From contig NZ_LR593886.1 in the NCBI RefSeq assembly GCF_901538265.1, forward strand, positions 3,989,738 through 4,053,737: a stretch of 64,000 bases of DNA. The letters are read 5' to 3'. Source of the DNA: Gemmata massiliana (GTDB taxonomy: Bacteria; Planctomycetota; Planctomycetia; Gemmatales; Gemmataceae). The notes beneath the pieces were generated by a model. That model was not told the origin of the DNA, did no database searches, and saw only the letters and a list, made by a program, of their open reading frames with translations. Positions 8,595 through 17,569 of this stretch are shown piece after piece (position 1 is the first letter of the stretch; each line of letters begins with the position of its first letter). The position numbers and the translations under genes were made by a program.

Positions 8595-8905
8595 CCGTGC
8601 TGCCCCTATTGGCCCGTCGCGGGCAAGCGGGCCGTGCGTGTACCGTCAGCGCGCGGGCGCCCGGGTCGAACGACCGTCCGAGGGCACCGGCTTCGTTTCT
8701 GCAAGAACCTGGAACTCGATCCGCGCCGGGGGCATGGTACCGGGGCGATCAGCGATGAGAAAATCATTAACGGGATGGCGACTTCGGTGCAACACCAGTT
8801 TGCGGGCAGACGCGCGCGGACGCCCCTCGGGTTGATCTTGGCACACCGCGCGGCCCCGGGGTATCACGCCGGGGCCAAGCCAACACTGAGGAACTGGAGG
8901 GCCAA
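8595..8905. promoter_or_regulatory. Divergent intergenic region between SDR and DUF6134 genes
   Basis: 311 bases without a gene between divergent starts, so both promoters must lie here. No clear -35/-10 pair or operator was identified. GGAACTGGAGGG just before 8906 is the ribosome site for the rightward gene. Confidence 0.4.
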
Positions 8906-9625
8906 ATGATCGGTTGGAACGACGCAACGGTCGGTGTCGCGAGAGTAACGGCAGGTCAACTCACTCACGCCGCTCGTCGAACGGTAGTTGCCGCGACCCT
9001 GGTCGTAACGGCCCTGGTCGGAGCCCCGGCGGTCGCGAGAGCCGACGAGGTGCGCACGTTCGCGGTTTCCGTGGACGGCAAGCCCGGGGGCACCTACGCG
9101 ATCGCGACGGCGACCGCCGCGGACGGCACCGAGTCGGTTGCGGTCGCCGCCGCGATCAAGGTGAAGACGCTCGTCGGCACGTACCACTACGAGCTGAACA
9201 GCACCGAGGTGTGGAAGGGCGGGCGGCTCGTGTCGGTTACCGCCCGGGCCAACGACGACGGCAAGAAGCACGCGGTCGCGGCGGTCGCCACGGAGCGCGG
9301 GCTGAGGGCCACGGTCGGTAAGGAGACTAAGCTCGTCCCCGCCGACGCGATCACCTCGACCGGCGTCCGCGCCCCCGCCGGGGACAAGCCCCGTGAGGCC
9401 GTGGTGTTCGACGTGGAGGACGGGACGGAGACGGCCGCCAAGGTGGAACCGCTCGGCCCGTGCCGGGTGGCACTCAACGGGAAGACCGTCGAAGGCACCC
9501 GGTTCCGGGTCACCGGCAAAGACCTCGCCGCCGAGTGGTGGTTCGACGCGAACGGTCGGGTGATCCGTCAGGAGATGACATGGGACGGGCACAAAGTAGT
9601 GCTCGAGCTGACCGGTGTGAAGTGA
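8906..9625 (+). CDS. Secreted DUF6134-like protein
   Basis: A 239-residue protein with an N-terminal signal region (RRTVVAATLVVTALVGAPAVARA) followed by a beta-rich domain (EVRTFAVSVDGKPGGTY; TYHYELNSTEVWKGGRLVSV; GHKVVLELTGVK). The pattern resembles DUF6134, a family of exported proteins common in Planctomycetes, possibly of lipid-binding or transport type. GGAGG sits 7 bases before the ATG. The downstream barrel protein starts 29 bases later, so the two probably form an operon and act in the cell envelope. Confidence 0.7.
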   Translation: MIGWNDATVGVARVTAGQLTHAARRTVVAATLVVTALVGAPAVARADEVRTFAVSVDGKPGGTYAIATATAADGTESVAVAAAIKVKTLVGTYHYELNSTEVWKGGRLVSVTARANDDGKKHAVAAVATERGLRATVGKETKLVPADAITSTGVRAPAGDKPREAVVFDVEDGTETAAKVEPLGPCRVALNGKTVEGTRFRVTGKDLAAEWWFDANGRVIRQEMTWDGHKVVLELTGVK

Positions 9626-9654
9626 CCCGATCTTTCTTCTGATGGGACCGTCGC

Positions 9655-10689
9655 GTGTCACTTCGCCCCGTTCTTGCCCTCGCCAGCGCGCTCCTCGCGG
9701 CCGGACCGGCGGGCGCGCAGGTCGATCCGCCGGACCCGGCCCCTGACGCGCCGGGGGGCGGGATCTCGCCCGCCCTGCGCTCGACGCTCGACGCCTTGGG
9801 CGCGAGCGTGGGGGTGCCCGACGGGTTCGGGTACTCGTGGAGCCCGCGGGCGCCGGTCCGCGGGCAGCGCGCCTCGATGGGCCTGTCCAACTATCAGTTC
9901 GGGCTCACCCTACCGGTGCACAGTTCCGACGATGACCTCGTCTTCGCGGACGTGTCCGCCCGCGTACTCGATATCCGTACCGACGCGCTGCTGCCCACGG
10001 ACCGCGTGCGGTTCCCGCGCGCGCTGTGGGACGTTCAGGCCGGCGGCGGGTACGTGGGCCAGTTCGACGCCGACTGGAGCTGGGGGGCCACGCTGAACGT
10101 CGGTAGCGCGAGCGACCGCCCGTTCAACACCCTGGGCGAAATGACCCTTTCGGCACTCGCGTTCGTGCGCCGCGCCGACAGCGACCGCAACGGTAACGGC
10201 TGGCTGTTCTACGTGGTGAGCACCAGCAACGGGCAGCTCGGGCGCAACATCCCGGTGCCCGGGGCCGCTTACGAGTTCCACACGGACCGGTTGACCGCGG
10301 TGGTCGGGTTCCCCTTTATCTCGGTGGACTACCGGCCGACGCGTGCGTGGCAGTTCGAGTTCAACTACGGGGCCCTCACCGACGTGCTGGCCCGCGCGAG
10401 CTACTACCCCGCGGACCAGGTGCGCCTGTTCAGCGCGTTCGAATGGACGAACCAGGCGTGGTTCCGGGCCGGGCGCGCGGGCCAGCACCGGCAACTGTTC
10501 TACTACGAGAAGCGGATCGAGGCCGGGTTCGGGTGGCGGGTCCACCAGAACGTCGACTTCTCGCTCACCCCGGGGTTCGCGTTCGACCGACTGTTCGTCG
10601 AGAGCCGCGGGCTCGGGTTCCGGGGCCGGAACCGCACCGACCTGGCGCCCGCGCGGTTCCTGGCGCTGCAGTTCGAGCTGAAGTACTGA
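9655..10689 (+). CDS. DUF6268-like outer-membrane beta-barrel protein
   Basis: A 344-residue protein starting at GTG with a signal peptide (LRPVLALASALLAAGPAGAQ). The mature part is a series of amphipathic strands (FGLTLPVHSSDDDLVFADVSA; WDVQAGGGYVGQFDADWSWG; RFLALQFELKY), and it ends in Phe/Tyr-containing strands as outer-membrane barrels do. This matches the DUF6268 type of planctomycete outer-membrane protein. It directly follows the exported DUF6134-like gene and may receive or help move its ligand across the envelope; that is inference. Confidence 0.7.
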   Translation: MSLRPVLALASALLAAGPAGAQVDPPDPAPDAPGGGISPALRSTLDALGASVGVPDGFGYSWSPRAPVRGQRASMGLSNYQFGLTLPVHSSDDDLVFADVSARVLDIRTDALLPTDRVRFPRALWDVQAGGGYVGQFDADWSWGATLNVGSASDRPFNTLGEMTLSALAFVRRADSDRNGNGWLFYVVSTSNGQLGRNIPVPGAAYEFHTDRLTAVVGFPFISVDYRPTRAWQFEFNYGALTDVLARASYYPADQVRLFSAFEWTNQAWFRAGRAGQHRQLFYYEKRIEAGFGWRVHQNVDFSLTPGFAFDRLFVESRGLGFRGRNRTDLAPARFLALQFELKY

Positions 10690-10695
10690 GCCGGG

Positions 10696-11685
10696 TCACC
10701 CCGCGCGGTGGCACGCGCAGTCGCCCCAGCGGTACAGCCGCAGGTTGTGGAGCATGCGCTTCAGTTCGGCCCGGCCGCCGTTCCACACCACCTCCCACGG
10801 GGTCAACCCGAACACCGCCAGGCTGATCGACGGCTCGAGCGCCACGACCGCGTGCCAGGTTCCCCTGGGGATGAACAAGGCGTCGCCGGCCTCCACGCGG
10901 GCGTACAGACCGTTCACGCGCTCGAACGATGCCCACTCGGGTTGAGCGCCGGGCCGGGTGATGTCGATCGCGCTCAGCGTCGCGCCCCAATCGAACTTGC
11001 GCGACGGGCACATCAGGTGGGACTGCTCCGGGGTCACGAGGAGCACCTCCTTCGTGCCGCGCACCTGGCAGAACCAGTTGTCCGGGAAGTCGCAGTGCAA
11101 TCCGGTGACGGTGTTCGCCGGGCCGACGAACACGTACTCCCAGGTGAGCCGGCGCCCGGGCCACAGGTCGCGGATTGCGAAGTCGCGGCGCAGCCCCGGG
11201 AACTCGCGCAGGATCTCCCACTGCGACAGGTACACGCGGTCCGGAACGAAAGTGGCGAGGTGGTGCCAGTCGAGACGGAACCGGGCGTTCGGCCCCAGGT
11301 TCGCACGCCGGTCCGCGGGGAGAAGACCCGCGCCGGACAATCCGGCAATTGACTTCTCCGCCGTGCGGGCCAACTCGCGCAAGTACGGACCGACAGGCGC
11401 GTCGAACTGTTCGCGCGTGGCCCCTTGTTCGACGACCCCGGTGATGAACCGCGCGACCGCCTCGGTGCCGTCCGGCTTGCGCAGCCCCGCGAGGGACTCG
11501 AACGACCACCGCTCCCAGGCCGGCCACGCCCGCACCGCTCCCTTAACGAGCACCGGCCCGGAGCGGCGTCCGAACCCGCCCGCCCGCGCCAGGTCGTCCG
11601 CCCGGACCTCGGGAACGGCCCGGACCTCGGGGCCGCGAATGGGGCGGGTACTCGTAACACGAGGTTCGGCGGAGAGTACTTGCAC
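10696..11685 (-). CDS. Cupin-like / JmjC-type oxygenase
   Basis: A 329-residue protein with the cupin_8 (factor-inhibiting-HIF-like) layout. The metal motif LHCDFPDNWF supplies H-x-D, and the distal metal histidine is in FIPRGTWHAVV. Trp/Tyr residues around these fit a 2-oxoglutarate/Fe(II) hydroxylase fold. The start is GTG with GGAG seven bases upstream. It converges tail to tail with the barrel gene, only 6 bases away. The substrate (protein, peptide or small molecule) is unknown. Confidence 0.8.
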   Translation of the reverse strand: MQVLSAEPRVTSTRPIRGPEVRAVPEVRADDLARAGGFGRRSGPVLVKGAVRAWPAWERWSFESLAGLRKPDGTEAVARFITGVVEQGATREQFDAPVGPYLRELARTAEKSIAGLSGAGLLPADRRANLGPNARFRLDWHHLATFVPDRVYLSQWEILREFPGLRRDFAIRDLWPGRRLTWEYVFVGPANTVTGLHCDFPDNWFCQVRGTKEVLLVTPEQSHLMCPSRKFDWGATLSAIDITRPGAQPEWASFERVNGLYARVEAGDALFIPRGTWHAVVALEPSISLAVFGLTPWEVVWNGGRAELKRMLHNLRLYRWGDCACHRAG

Positions 11686-11973
11686 GCGAAAACTCCGAAG
11701 TGGTTAATTGTGCGCGGGATATGGTATTTGAGCAGCGAGACGGCTGCGACCACGAGGGGCGAGCCGGGCGCCGGTTCACATCCCGACCACCGGGCCACAA
11801 TCGGAGCCTCCCGTCGAACGGTTTGGGGGTTCTGATGGTGACCACTTCATATGTGATCGTGATGAGCGATACGAGGGCGCCAAACCACCACGAGAACTCG
11901 GCACAACCGGTTGCCCAGCGTAAAAGACGGTAATAGCTCAACGGCCCCGGATACGACAAGGCCAGAGCGAAAC

Positions 11974-12369
11974 TCATTCGTCCTCGGCGTCGTCACGGAC
12001 GTCGCGCAGGGCGTTGGTCACAACGCGCTGAACTTCGCCCTTGGTCGTGTACGGAATCAACAGGAGCAAGAGCCCGAGCAAGAACAGGAACACGACGCCC
12101 AAAACGAGTAGTACCCAGCACAGGGTCGACGGGCGCACCGCGTACTCCACGTCGACGATCCATTCGTCGTCCCGGCGCCCGCGGGACAGGCGCCCCGTGA
12201 CCTCGGTCACCGACATGGCCGATCCCAATCGCGGCCCCGTGACCTCGAACACCCCGCCCTTGTAGAACCGGACCCGCCCGAGGCGCGCGAGCGCGTGTTC
12301 GATGAGTACTTCCACCTCCGACCCGCGCATCCCTGTGCGGATACGGATCGTCTCCTCGCCTCTGAACAT
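11974..12369 (-). CDS. Hypothetical protein with one C-terminal membrane region
   Basis: A 131-residue protein. The N-terminal two thirds look soluble and beta/alpha (GSEVEVLIEHALARLGRVRFYKGG). A long hydrophobic stretch (STLCWVLLVLGVVFLFLLG, then LLLLIPY) follows, and a charged tail ends in DVRDDAEDE. Not a recognised family; probably a membrane-anchored cytoplasmic domain. A possible ATGA overlap links it to a doubtful leftward ORF. Confidence 0.65.
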   Translation of the reverse strand: MFRGEETIRIRTGMRGSEVEVLIEHALARLGRVRFYKGGVFEVTGPRLGSAMSVTEVTGRLSRGRRDDEWIVDVEYAVRPSTLCWVLLVLGVVFLFLLGLLLLLIPYTTKGEVQRVVTNALRDVRDDAEDE

Positions 12370-12607
12370 GGGCTTGCTCCGAACGTAGGGGTTGTAGGGG
12401 CGCGCCTATTAAAGCGCCCTCCCACACAGGGCGCAACCCCAGTCGCACGAAAATTTGCAGAATGCGTCGGAGCGCAGAATCGGTACGCGGAACGTGGACC
12501 GTTGAAGGGAACACCACCGCGAACCGGACCGGCAGCGCCGGAAAAGATGAACTCGGATTGGGTGAGAACGCGTGCCGCGGAAGATGACCTCCGCGGCACT
12601 TTGAACT

Positions 12608-12904
12608 TCACGCGGCTTGTTTCATCCCTCTCACCAACTGCAGAGCCTTGACCTCGAAGTCGGTCGGGTCCAATTCGGCGACTTGTGGATCGAGCTTCCG
12701 GTGCTCCAGAACCGTTCCTTCGTTCGCCGAATCCACGATCACCAGTGCGTCCCAAAGGCGAACGATGTCGGGCTCCTCACCCGGCCCTCGAATCGCCATT
12801 ATCGTTTGCGGCACGAAGCACACAGAAAAGACGCCGGGGCGCCCTCGAACGGGGGTCGGGCCGAAGATCTTAAAACCGCGCGCGAACACATCGTCCCTGA
12901 ACAT
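12608..12904 (-). CDS. Hypothetical protein, 98 residues
   Basis: A soluble-looking protein with alternating hydrophobic strands (VFSVCFVPQTIMAIRG; LWDALVIVDSANEGTV) and a C-terminal helix (DFEVKALQLVRGMK). The ATG at 12904 is preferred over an upstream GTG because GGAG lies 6 bases before it. No family recognised. It stands alone between membrane-protein and Gemmata-family genes. Confidence 0.55.
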   Translation of the reverse strand: MFRDDVFARGFKIFGPTPVRGRPGVFSVCFVPQTIMAIRGPGEEPDIVRLWDALVIVDSANEGTVLEHRKLDPQVAELDPTDFEVKALQLVRGMKQAA

Positions 12905-13132
12905 CACTGGCTCCACAAAGGGTCGCACCGTGAGAGTGCACTCGAACGTACTTCACCGTTCGTGAGTGGGGCTGGCACAGCGGGCCGGAATCAAAGGTCG
13001 ACAGCCGGCGGAACGGCTCAGACGCAACAGTCGCGCCAGCCCGACGTAAACGCGCATGCGCCTCAACCGTTGCGGGCGTCGTTCGCGCTTGCACCGGGCG
13101 CCGGATCGGTCATGCTGGTTCAGGGGTGACCG

Positions 13133-13768
13133 ATGGACGAAGCGCAATGGCTGAGCGCCGATGACAATCCCATTGCCATGCTGTGCACGCTCAAGGGCCG
13201 GGCGACCGGGCGGAAAGTTTTGCTCTACACGTGCGCGTGCCAGCGCATGTGGTGGCCCTTGATCGAAGACATGATCTCGCTCCAAGACATCGACACGGTC
13301 GAAGAACGTGCGGACAGCGAGGCGACCCGGAAGGAGTTGGACGAGACGGGGGTGCCTCTTGATTGGGGGACCGAGCGAGCGCTCCGGGACATGGGCGAGT
13401 ACATCGGGGAGTGGGCCCGGCTCGCCAGAAAAGAAGCCGCCCGGCGTGCGGTAGTGGCGGCTCCGGATCGGGAGTTCAATTCGAGAGCGGTTCAGATCCA
13501 GGCGAACGCGGCTCAAGCGGCGCTCTTACGTGACATCTTCGGGAACCCGTTCCGCCCGGTCACCTTCTCCCCTTCGTGGCGCACGTCCACCGCGGTCGCG
13601 CTGGCATCTCAGATGTACGAGTCCCGTGACTTCGGCGCGATGCCGATTCTGGCCGACGCACTTCAGGACGCCGGGTGCGACAGCACCGATGTGCTCGACC
13701 ACTGCCGCGGTCCCGGGCCGCACGTGCGCGGGTGCTGGGTCGTCGATTTGGTGCTGGGCAACGAGTAG
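13133..13768 (+). CDS. Gemmataceae paralogous family protein (IFGNPFRP / HCRGPGPHVRGCWVVDL)
   Basis: A 211-residue protein of a family that is highly repeated in Gemmata genomes. The N-terminus (MDEAQWLSADDNPIAMLCTL) and CACQRMWWPLIED start a helical segment. The C-terminus carries the hallmark LLRDIFGNPFRPVTFSPSWR, LPILADALQDAGC and GPGPHVRGCWVVDLVLG. Its function is unknown; it often lies near secreted or WD40-type genes. It appears intact and is the clearest lineage marker in the window. Confidence 0.85.
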   Translation: MDEAQWLSADDNPIAMLCTLKGRATGRKVLLYTCACQRMWWPLIEDMISLQDIDTVEERADSEATRKELDETGVPLDWGTERALRDMGEYIGEWARLARKEAARRAVVAAPDREFNSRAVQIQANAAQAALLRDIFGNPFRPVTFSPSWRTSTAVALASQMYESRDFGAMPILADALQDAGCDSTDVLDHCRGPGPHVRGCWVVDLVLGNE

Positions 13769-13866
13769 TGGTGTTGGGTACCCCGTCCGAAACCAGAATT
13801 CCGGTTTCGGGATGGAGCGCTTACGAAGCCGGCTGATACGATACTCCCCCACCCGGAGGACCACGG

Positions 13867-14583
13867 ATGTATCGCTCATTGTTGGCCTTAATCGCTCTGA
13901 TCGCGCTCCTCTCAAACGTTCCTGCCGCTCCGGTCCCGAACGACCCTGCCGGGGTTCGCAAACTGCTCGATGCGAAATGGGCCGAACTGGAAAAGGACGA
14001 GTTCGCGGCCTCTCGGGCGCTCCTGGCGCTCTCCGCTCGTCCGAAGGAGGCGATCCCGTTCCTGCGTGAGCAATTGAAGCCGTTGAAGCTCACTCAAGAC
14101 CAAGCAAAGCGGCTCCTCAAGGATCTCGGGAGTGACAAAGAAGAGGTTTGGAAAGGCGCGTTCCACGAAATGGAGTACCTGGACCCGCGACTGACCATCG
14201 GGCTCGTGGAGCTGATGGACCAGGTAACCGAAACCCCGGCCCGGCAACGATTGGTCGCAGTACTGACCGGTTACGAGATCAGCGCCGTGGCACTCTTGCT
14301 GGGGGAGAAGGGCATCACGCTGTCGGACATCGGCAAAGGCGAGGGGTACAACTTCCGGTCCGACCGCGGATCCTGGTGGGCCGAACACCGGGTCGAGCGA
14401 TTGAACATCGGCGGCAATCGCAAACGGAAATGGACCCAAACCGTCCGGGCGATCGCACTCCTGGAATTCTTCGGCACCCCGGACGCTGTAGCAATTCTGA
14501 AGAACCTCGCCACGGGCCACCCGGACGCGCAACCAACCAAGATGGCCAAAGAAGCACTGGACCGGCTCAAAGATAAACCGTGA
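13867..14583 (+). CDS. Secreted helical-repeat (HEAT-like) protein
   Basis: A 238-residue protein with a signal peptide (SLLALIALIALLSNVPAA) followed by helical pairs. The C-terminus RAIALLEFFGTPDAVAILKN...GHPDAQPTKMAKEAL is the signature found at the end of many planctomycete WD40/HEAT exported proteins. Probably a periplasmic interaction protein. It follows the Gemmata-family gene on the same strand with a 98-base gap. Confidence 0.7.
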   Translation: MYRSLLALIALIALLSNVPAAPVPNDPAGVRKLLDAKWAELEKDEFAASRALLALSARPKEAIPFLREQLKPLKLTQDQAKRLLKDLGSDKEEVWKGAFHEMEYLDPRLTIGLVELMDQVTETPARQRLVAVLTGYEISAVALLLGEKGITLSDIGKGEGYNFRSDRGSWWAEHRVERLNIGGNRKRKWTQTVRAIALLEFFGTPDAVAILKNLATGHPDAQPTKMAKEALDRLKDKP

Positions 14584-14652
14584 CGCCTCCGCAGGCGGCC
14601 AGAACCGGCTACCCGGAGAAACGTTCAATTGCCGCGTTGAGTGTAGGCGGAT

Positions 14653-16443
14653 CTATTTTTCGACCCGGTTCCGCACGATCCGCTTCCCGCCGGGCAGTTC
14701 GGCCGTGAGCGACACCACGGCCCCGTCCTTGTTCACCTGGAACGTGAACACCGCACCGGGGATCCCGCGCACCTCCCATGACGCCGGATCAGTTCGCGGC
14801 GCGAGTTCCACGTCCGCGCCCGCGGCCGGAACGCTCACCCGGAGCGTCCCGTCCTTGAGAACCACTTCGACGGTCCCGTCGGCTCCGTCCCCTTGGTACG
14901 TGCCCAGAAGTTTCTCGACCGCTTCTTTCTTTAACGGCGCCGGCAACTTGACCGGTGACGTCGTTAACTCGAACGTCACACCCGGCTGCTTCAGTTGCAT
15001 CGAGCTCACCTTGCCGTCGCGACCCTTCGCGAACCCGATCGAGATCTTGTCACTGGCGACGAACGCGCGCTGCCCGTCCTTGTCCGGGTCGCGCAGCTCG
15101 AACACGAGTTGGTCCGGGATGTCGACCGCCAACCGGCCGTTCTGGAAGACGACCCGGAACGGGGTGTTCTTGTAGTGCATGAAGTTCGCGTAGTAGGTGC
15201 CCAGGTACGGCTTCAACTCCTCCGGTACCGGGGCGCGGGGCCGGCCCGCCTGGAGCAGTTCGCGGTCGAGAACGGATTCCAAGCGGATCGTGGTCATCTG
15301 GCCCCGGGACTGGGTGAAGTAGCACACGATCAGGTCGCGCCCCGGGAACGCCCACGCGCACGTGCCGTCCGACCCGCTGTGCCCGAACGCCACCACGCGG
15401 GCCTGCTCCGGGGTGGTGCCCGTCGCGTGCAATACGGACATGTGCCCGTAGAACGCCTTGAGGTCGCTGAATCCCGTGAGGTGCGCGGCATCGGACCCGA
15501 GCATGGACATCACCGAGGTCGGGGTCAGCACGCGCGCGACCGCGTCCTTCGAGAGAACTCGCTTGTCACCCACCTTGCCCTCGTCGAGCCACATCGCCAG
15601 GAACCGGGCGTAATCCGCGGGCGTGGAATAGAGCGTCTGTGACCCCCAGGCGAACGGATACATGGGCGCCCCGTCCCCCTTCCGGGCGCGGGTCCAGTTG
15701 CCCGGGCGCCCCATGTACAGGCTCGCGATTCGCGCCCGGCGCGGGTCATCGCCCGCCGACGGGTAGAACGAATCCGACATGCCGAGCGGGCGCAAGATCC
15801 GCTCCGTCACGAACCGGTCGATGGTGACCCCGGCGACTTTCTCGACGACCGCGGCCGCGCAGTCGCTCCCGGCGTCGGAGTACCAGAACTTCTCACCCGG
15901 CTTGAACTGCGGACCCTTTTCTCCGACCGCCTTGGCTTGCGCTTGTAGGTCGGGGAACTGATCGATCTTGGCGCCGATGATCGTGAGGGGCAGCCCGCTG
16001 CGGTGGGTCAACAGGTGCCGGATCGTGATCGCACGCGACTTGTCGTTGTCGAATCCGGGTAGGTACTTCGCGACCGGGTCGTCGAGGCGCAGCTTCCCGT
16101 CGTCAACGAGCAACTGGACGGCCACCCCAGTGAGCGGCTTGGTCATAGACCGGATGTTGAAGATCGTGCCCCGCTCCATCGGGCGCTTGTCCTCCCGGTC
16201 CCGGTCGCCGTACACCTCGTGGAGCACCGTCTTGCGGTTCTTGATGATGAGCAACTCACCCCCGACAATGGTGCCGGCCTTCACGTACCCAGCAACCTCG
16301 TCGGCGACCGCACGCACGGCCTCCGTGGGTAACCCGACACTCTCGGGCTTGACGGGCGGGAACGGGGTCGGCTCTTGCGCCACTCCCGAACCGAGGGGGT
16401 AAAGAAGCGCCCCGAACAGGAGCCACCGGAACGCCTTCATGTT
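14653..16443 (-). CDS. Serine hydrolase, class C beta-lactamase / penicillin-binding-protein-like
   Basis: A ~596-residue exported protein (signal KAFRWLLFGALLYPLGSGVAQ). The catalytic domain has RSMTKP (S-x-x-K), YSDAGSD at the Y-x-N position (Asn replaced by Asp), and a HSGSDGT motif at the third active-site position. The C-terminal ~180 residues are a beta-rich domain (LGTYYANFMHYKNTPFRVV...; LGTYQGDGADGTVEVVLKDG) common in planctomycete esterase-like members. The ATG at 16443 has GGGGAG nine bases upstream; an earlier in-frame ATG lacks spacing. The likely role is esterase or peptidase rather than antibiotic resistance. Confidence 0.8.
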   Translation of the reverse strand, partial: NMKAFRWLLFGALLYPLGSGVAQEPTPFPPVKPESVGLPTEAVRAVADEVAGYVKAGTIVGGELLIIKNRKTVLHEVYGDRDREDKRPMERGTIFNIRSMTKPLTGVAVQLLVDDGKLRLDDPVAKYLPGFDNDKSRAITIRHLLTHRSGLPLTIIGAKIDQFPDLQAQAKAVGEKGPQFKPGEKFWYSDAGSDCAAAVVEKVAGVTIDRFVTERILRPLGMSDSFYPSAGDDPRRARIASLYMGRPGNWTRARKGDGAPMYPFAWGSQTLYSTPADYARFLAMWLDEGKVGDKRVLSKDAVARVLTPTSVMSMLGSDAAHLTGFSDLKAFYGHMSVLHATGTTPEQARVVAFGHSGSDGTCAWAFPGRDLIVCYFTQSRGQMTTIRLESVLDRELLQAGRPRAPVPEELKPYLGTYYANFMHYKNTPFRVVFQNGRLAVDIPDQLVFELRDPDKDGQRAFVASDKISIGFAKGRDGKVSSMQLKQPGVTFELTTSPVKLPAPLKKEAVEKLLGTYQGDGADGTVEVVLKDGTLRVSVPAAGADVELAPRTDPASWEVRGIPGAVFTFQVNKDGAVVSLTAELPGGKRIVRNRVEK

Positions 16444-16588
16444 CATCGTCTCCCCAAAATGGTCCGTCACCCACCGGGCGATTCGGGGCCGCGTGTCCGA
16501 TCCCCGCCTCGTGACTCGTACCGTCTGCTCCCACTCCCGAACACCTGCTGCGTCGGTCCCGGCGGACATCAGAGGATCGTCCCGAGGG

Positions 16589-16876
16589 CTACGGAACCGT
16601 GGGCGCTGGCGCCGGCGGTCCCGTTTTTCGCCGGCGCCAGCGGTGCACGATCACCGGTACGGAACCGAGTAGGGCGATCGAAACGAGGGCTTCGAGCCCG
16701 AAACCGATGAAGCACGCGGCGCCAAGTGCCGCGAAGATCAAGGGCGCCACTAACCGGACTAAAGGTCCCGGGGAACTGGGGTAGAACCGCGGCGCGAGCC
16801 GAGGGATGAGCCCGAGCCCGAAGATCGCAGCGAGCGCGACGAAGCACCAGCCGGACTGCACGAAGAACGTCTCCAT
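16589..16876 (-). CDS. Small hypothetical membrane protein
   Basis: A 95-residue protein with hydrophobic segments GWCFVALAAIFGLGLIP, LVAPLIFAALGAACFIGFG and LVSIALLGSVPVIV and a basic, proline-rich tail. Three membrane passes are likely. The ATG at 16876 follows GGGGGCGAG directly; longer upstream frames are not hydrophobic and are rejected. No family recognised. Confidence 0.65.
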   Translation of the reverse strand: METFFVQSGWCFVALAAIFGLGLIPRLAPRFYPSSPGPLVRLVAPLIFAALGAACFIGFGLEALVSIALLGSVPVIVHRWRRRKTGPPAPAPTVP

Positions 16877-17170
16877 CTCGCCCCCCAATTGATTGCGGCA
16901 ACGTGCGCCGTTCTCGGTTCGTGTGTACGCGACGGACCGTCCCACGCGGTTCCGCAGGAAAATCACATTCGAGAGACGGAACGGGCATCGCAGTTCCGAA
17001 AAGACGGCACGCCGCGAGAACCGTTTCAGCGAAATGGCTACGAGGGTTGGGGCAGTCGAGCGTCGCACATAGGCCCTTCGCCTTGACCTTCGCCCCGCCC
17101 GCGAACGTGCGGTACTTCATAGTCAATGGATTGTGCGCCAATTGGCAGGAAAGCTGTTACACCTCCGGTC

Positions 17171-17479
17171 TCATTCCAGGGGCAGGGACACCTTCACCTC
17201 GGACGGGTGCGACAGTTCGAGCGTGGTTCCGGTGACCGTGGCCCCGGCCAAACTGTAGATCATGAACCGCCCGTCCTTCACGAAGGTCACCACCCCCGCG
17301 TCCTTCATGATCTTGAGGTGGTGCGAGACGTTCACCATCTCGGTGCCGACCTCGGTCGCGAGTTGGGTCACGGTCTTCTCACCGGCCGCCAGCGTGCGAA
17401 TCAGGGCCAGGCGCGTGGGCTCGCCGAATGCCACGAACCACTCGGTTTGCGCGCTCGATTCTTTGGAAGGCTTCGGCAT
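17171..17479 (-). CDS. ArsR-family helix-turn-helix regulator
   Basis: A ~102-residue winged-helix protein. FGEPTRLALIRTLAAGEKTV starts the domain, TQLATEVGTEMVNVSHHLKIMK is the recognition helix, and VKDGRFMIYSLAG is the wing. No cysteine metal-binding motif is seen in the recognition helix, so the signal sensed is not obvious. Its product may control neighbouring genes. A strong inverted repeat (17522-17569) lies just upstream of its start. Confidence 0.8.
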   Translation of the reverse strand: MPKPSKESSAQTEWFVAFGEPTRLALIRTLAAGEKTVTQLATEVGTEMVNVSHHLKIMKDAGVVTFVKDGRFMIYSLAGATVTGTTLELSHPSEVKVSLPLE

Positions 17480-17521
17480 CGGATTCCTGCAGGTTTGCGG
17501 TCTCAATGTGTCGGTACGTTC

Positions 17522-17569
17522 GCTATCGGTTAACTCTAGCGCAACGTCGCGCTAGAGTTAACCGATAGC
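17522..17569. repeat. Perfect 21-base inverted repeat with 6-base loop
   Basis: The arms begin GCTATCGGTTAACTCTAGCG and are perfectly complementary around the loop AACGTC. The repeat covers the stop codon of the leftward gene 17536-17952 and the upstream region of the ArsR gene. It could be a terminator-type hairpin, an ArsR operator, or the end of the mobile block that begins here. Confidence 0.8.

Noticed and set aside
11543-11977. Leftward ORF with ATGA overlap to the 11974-12369 gene
   Set aside because: The first ~60 residues look possible (one hydrophobic segment), but it runs 140 bases into the cupin gene in another frame and becomes Arg/Pro/Ser-rich. Left out for lack of support.
12617-13129. 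Rightward ORF antisense to the 12608-12904 gene
   Set aside because: His/Arg/Pro-rich composition typical of an antisense frame.
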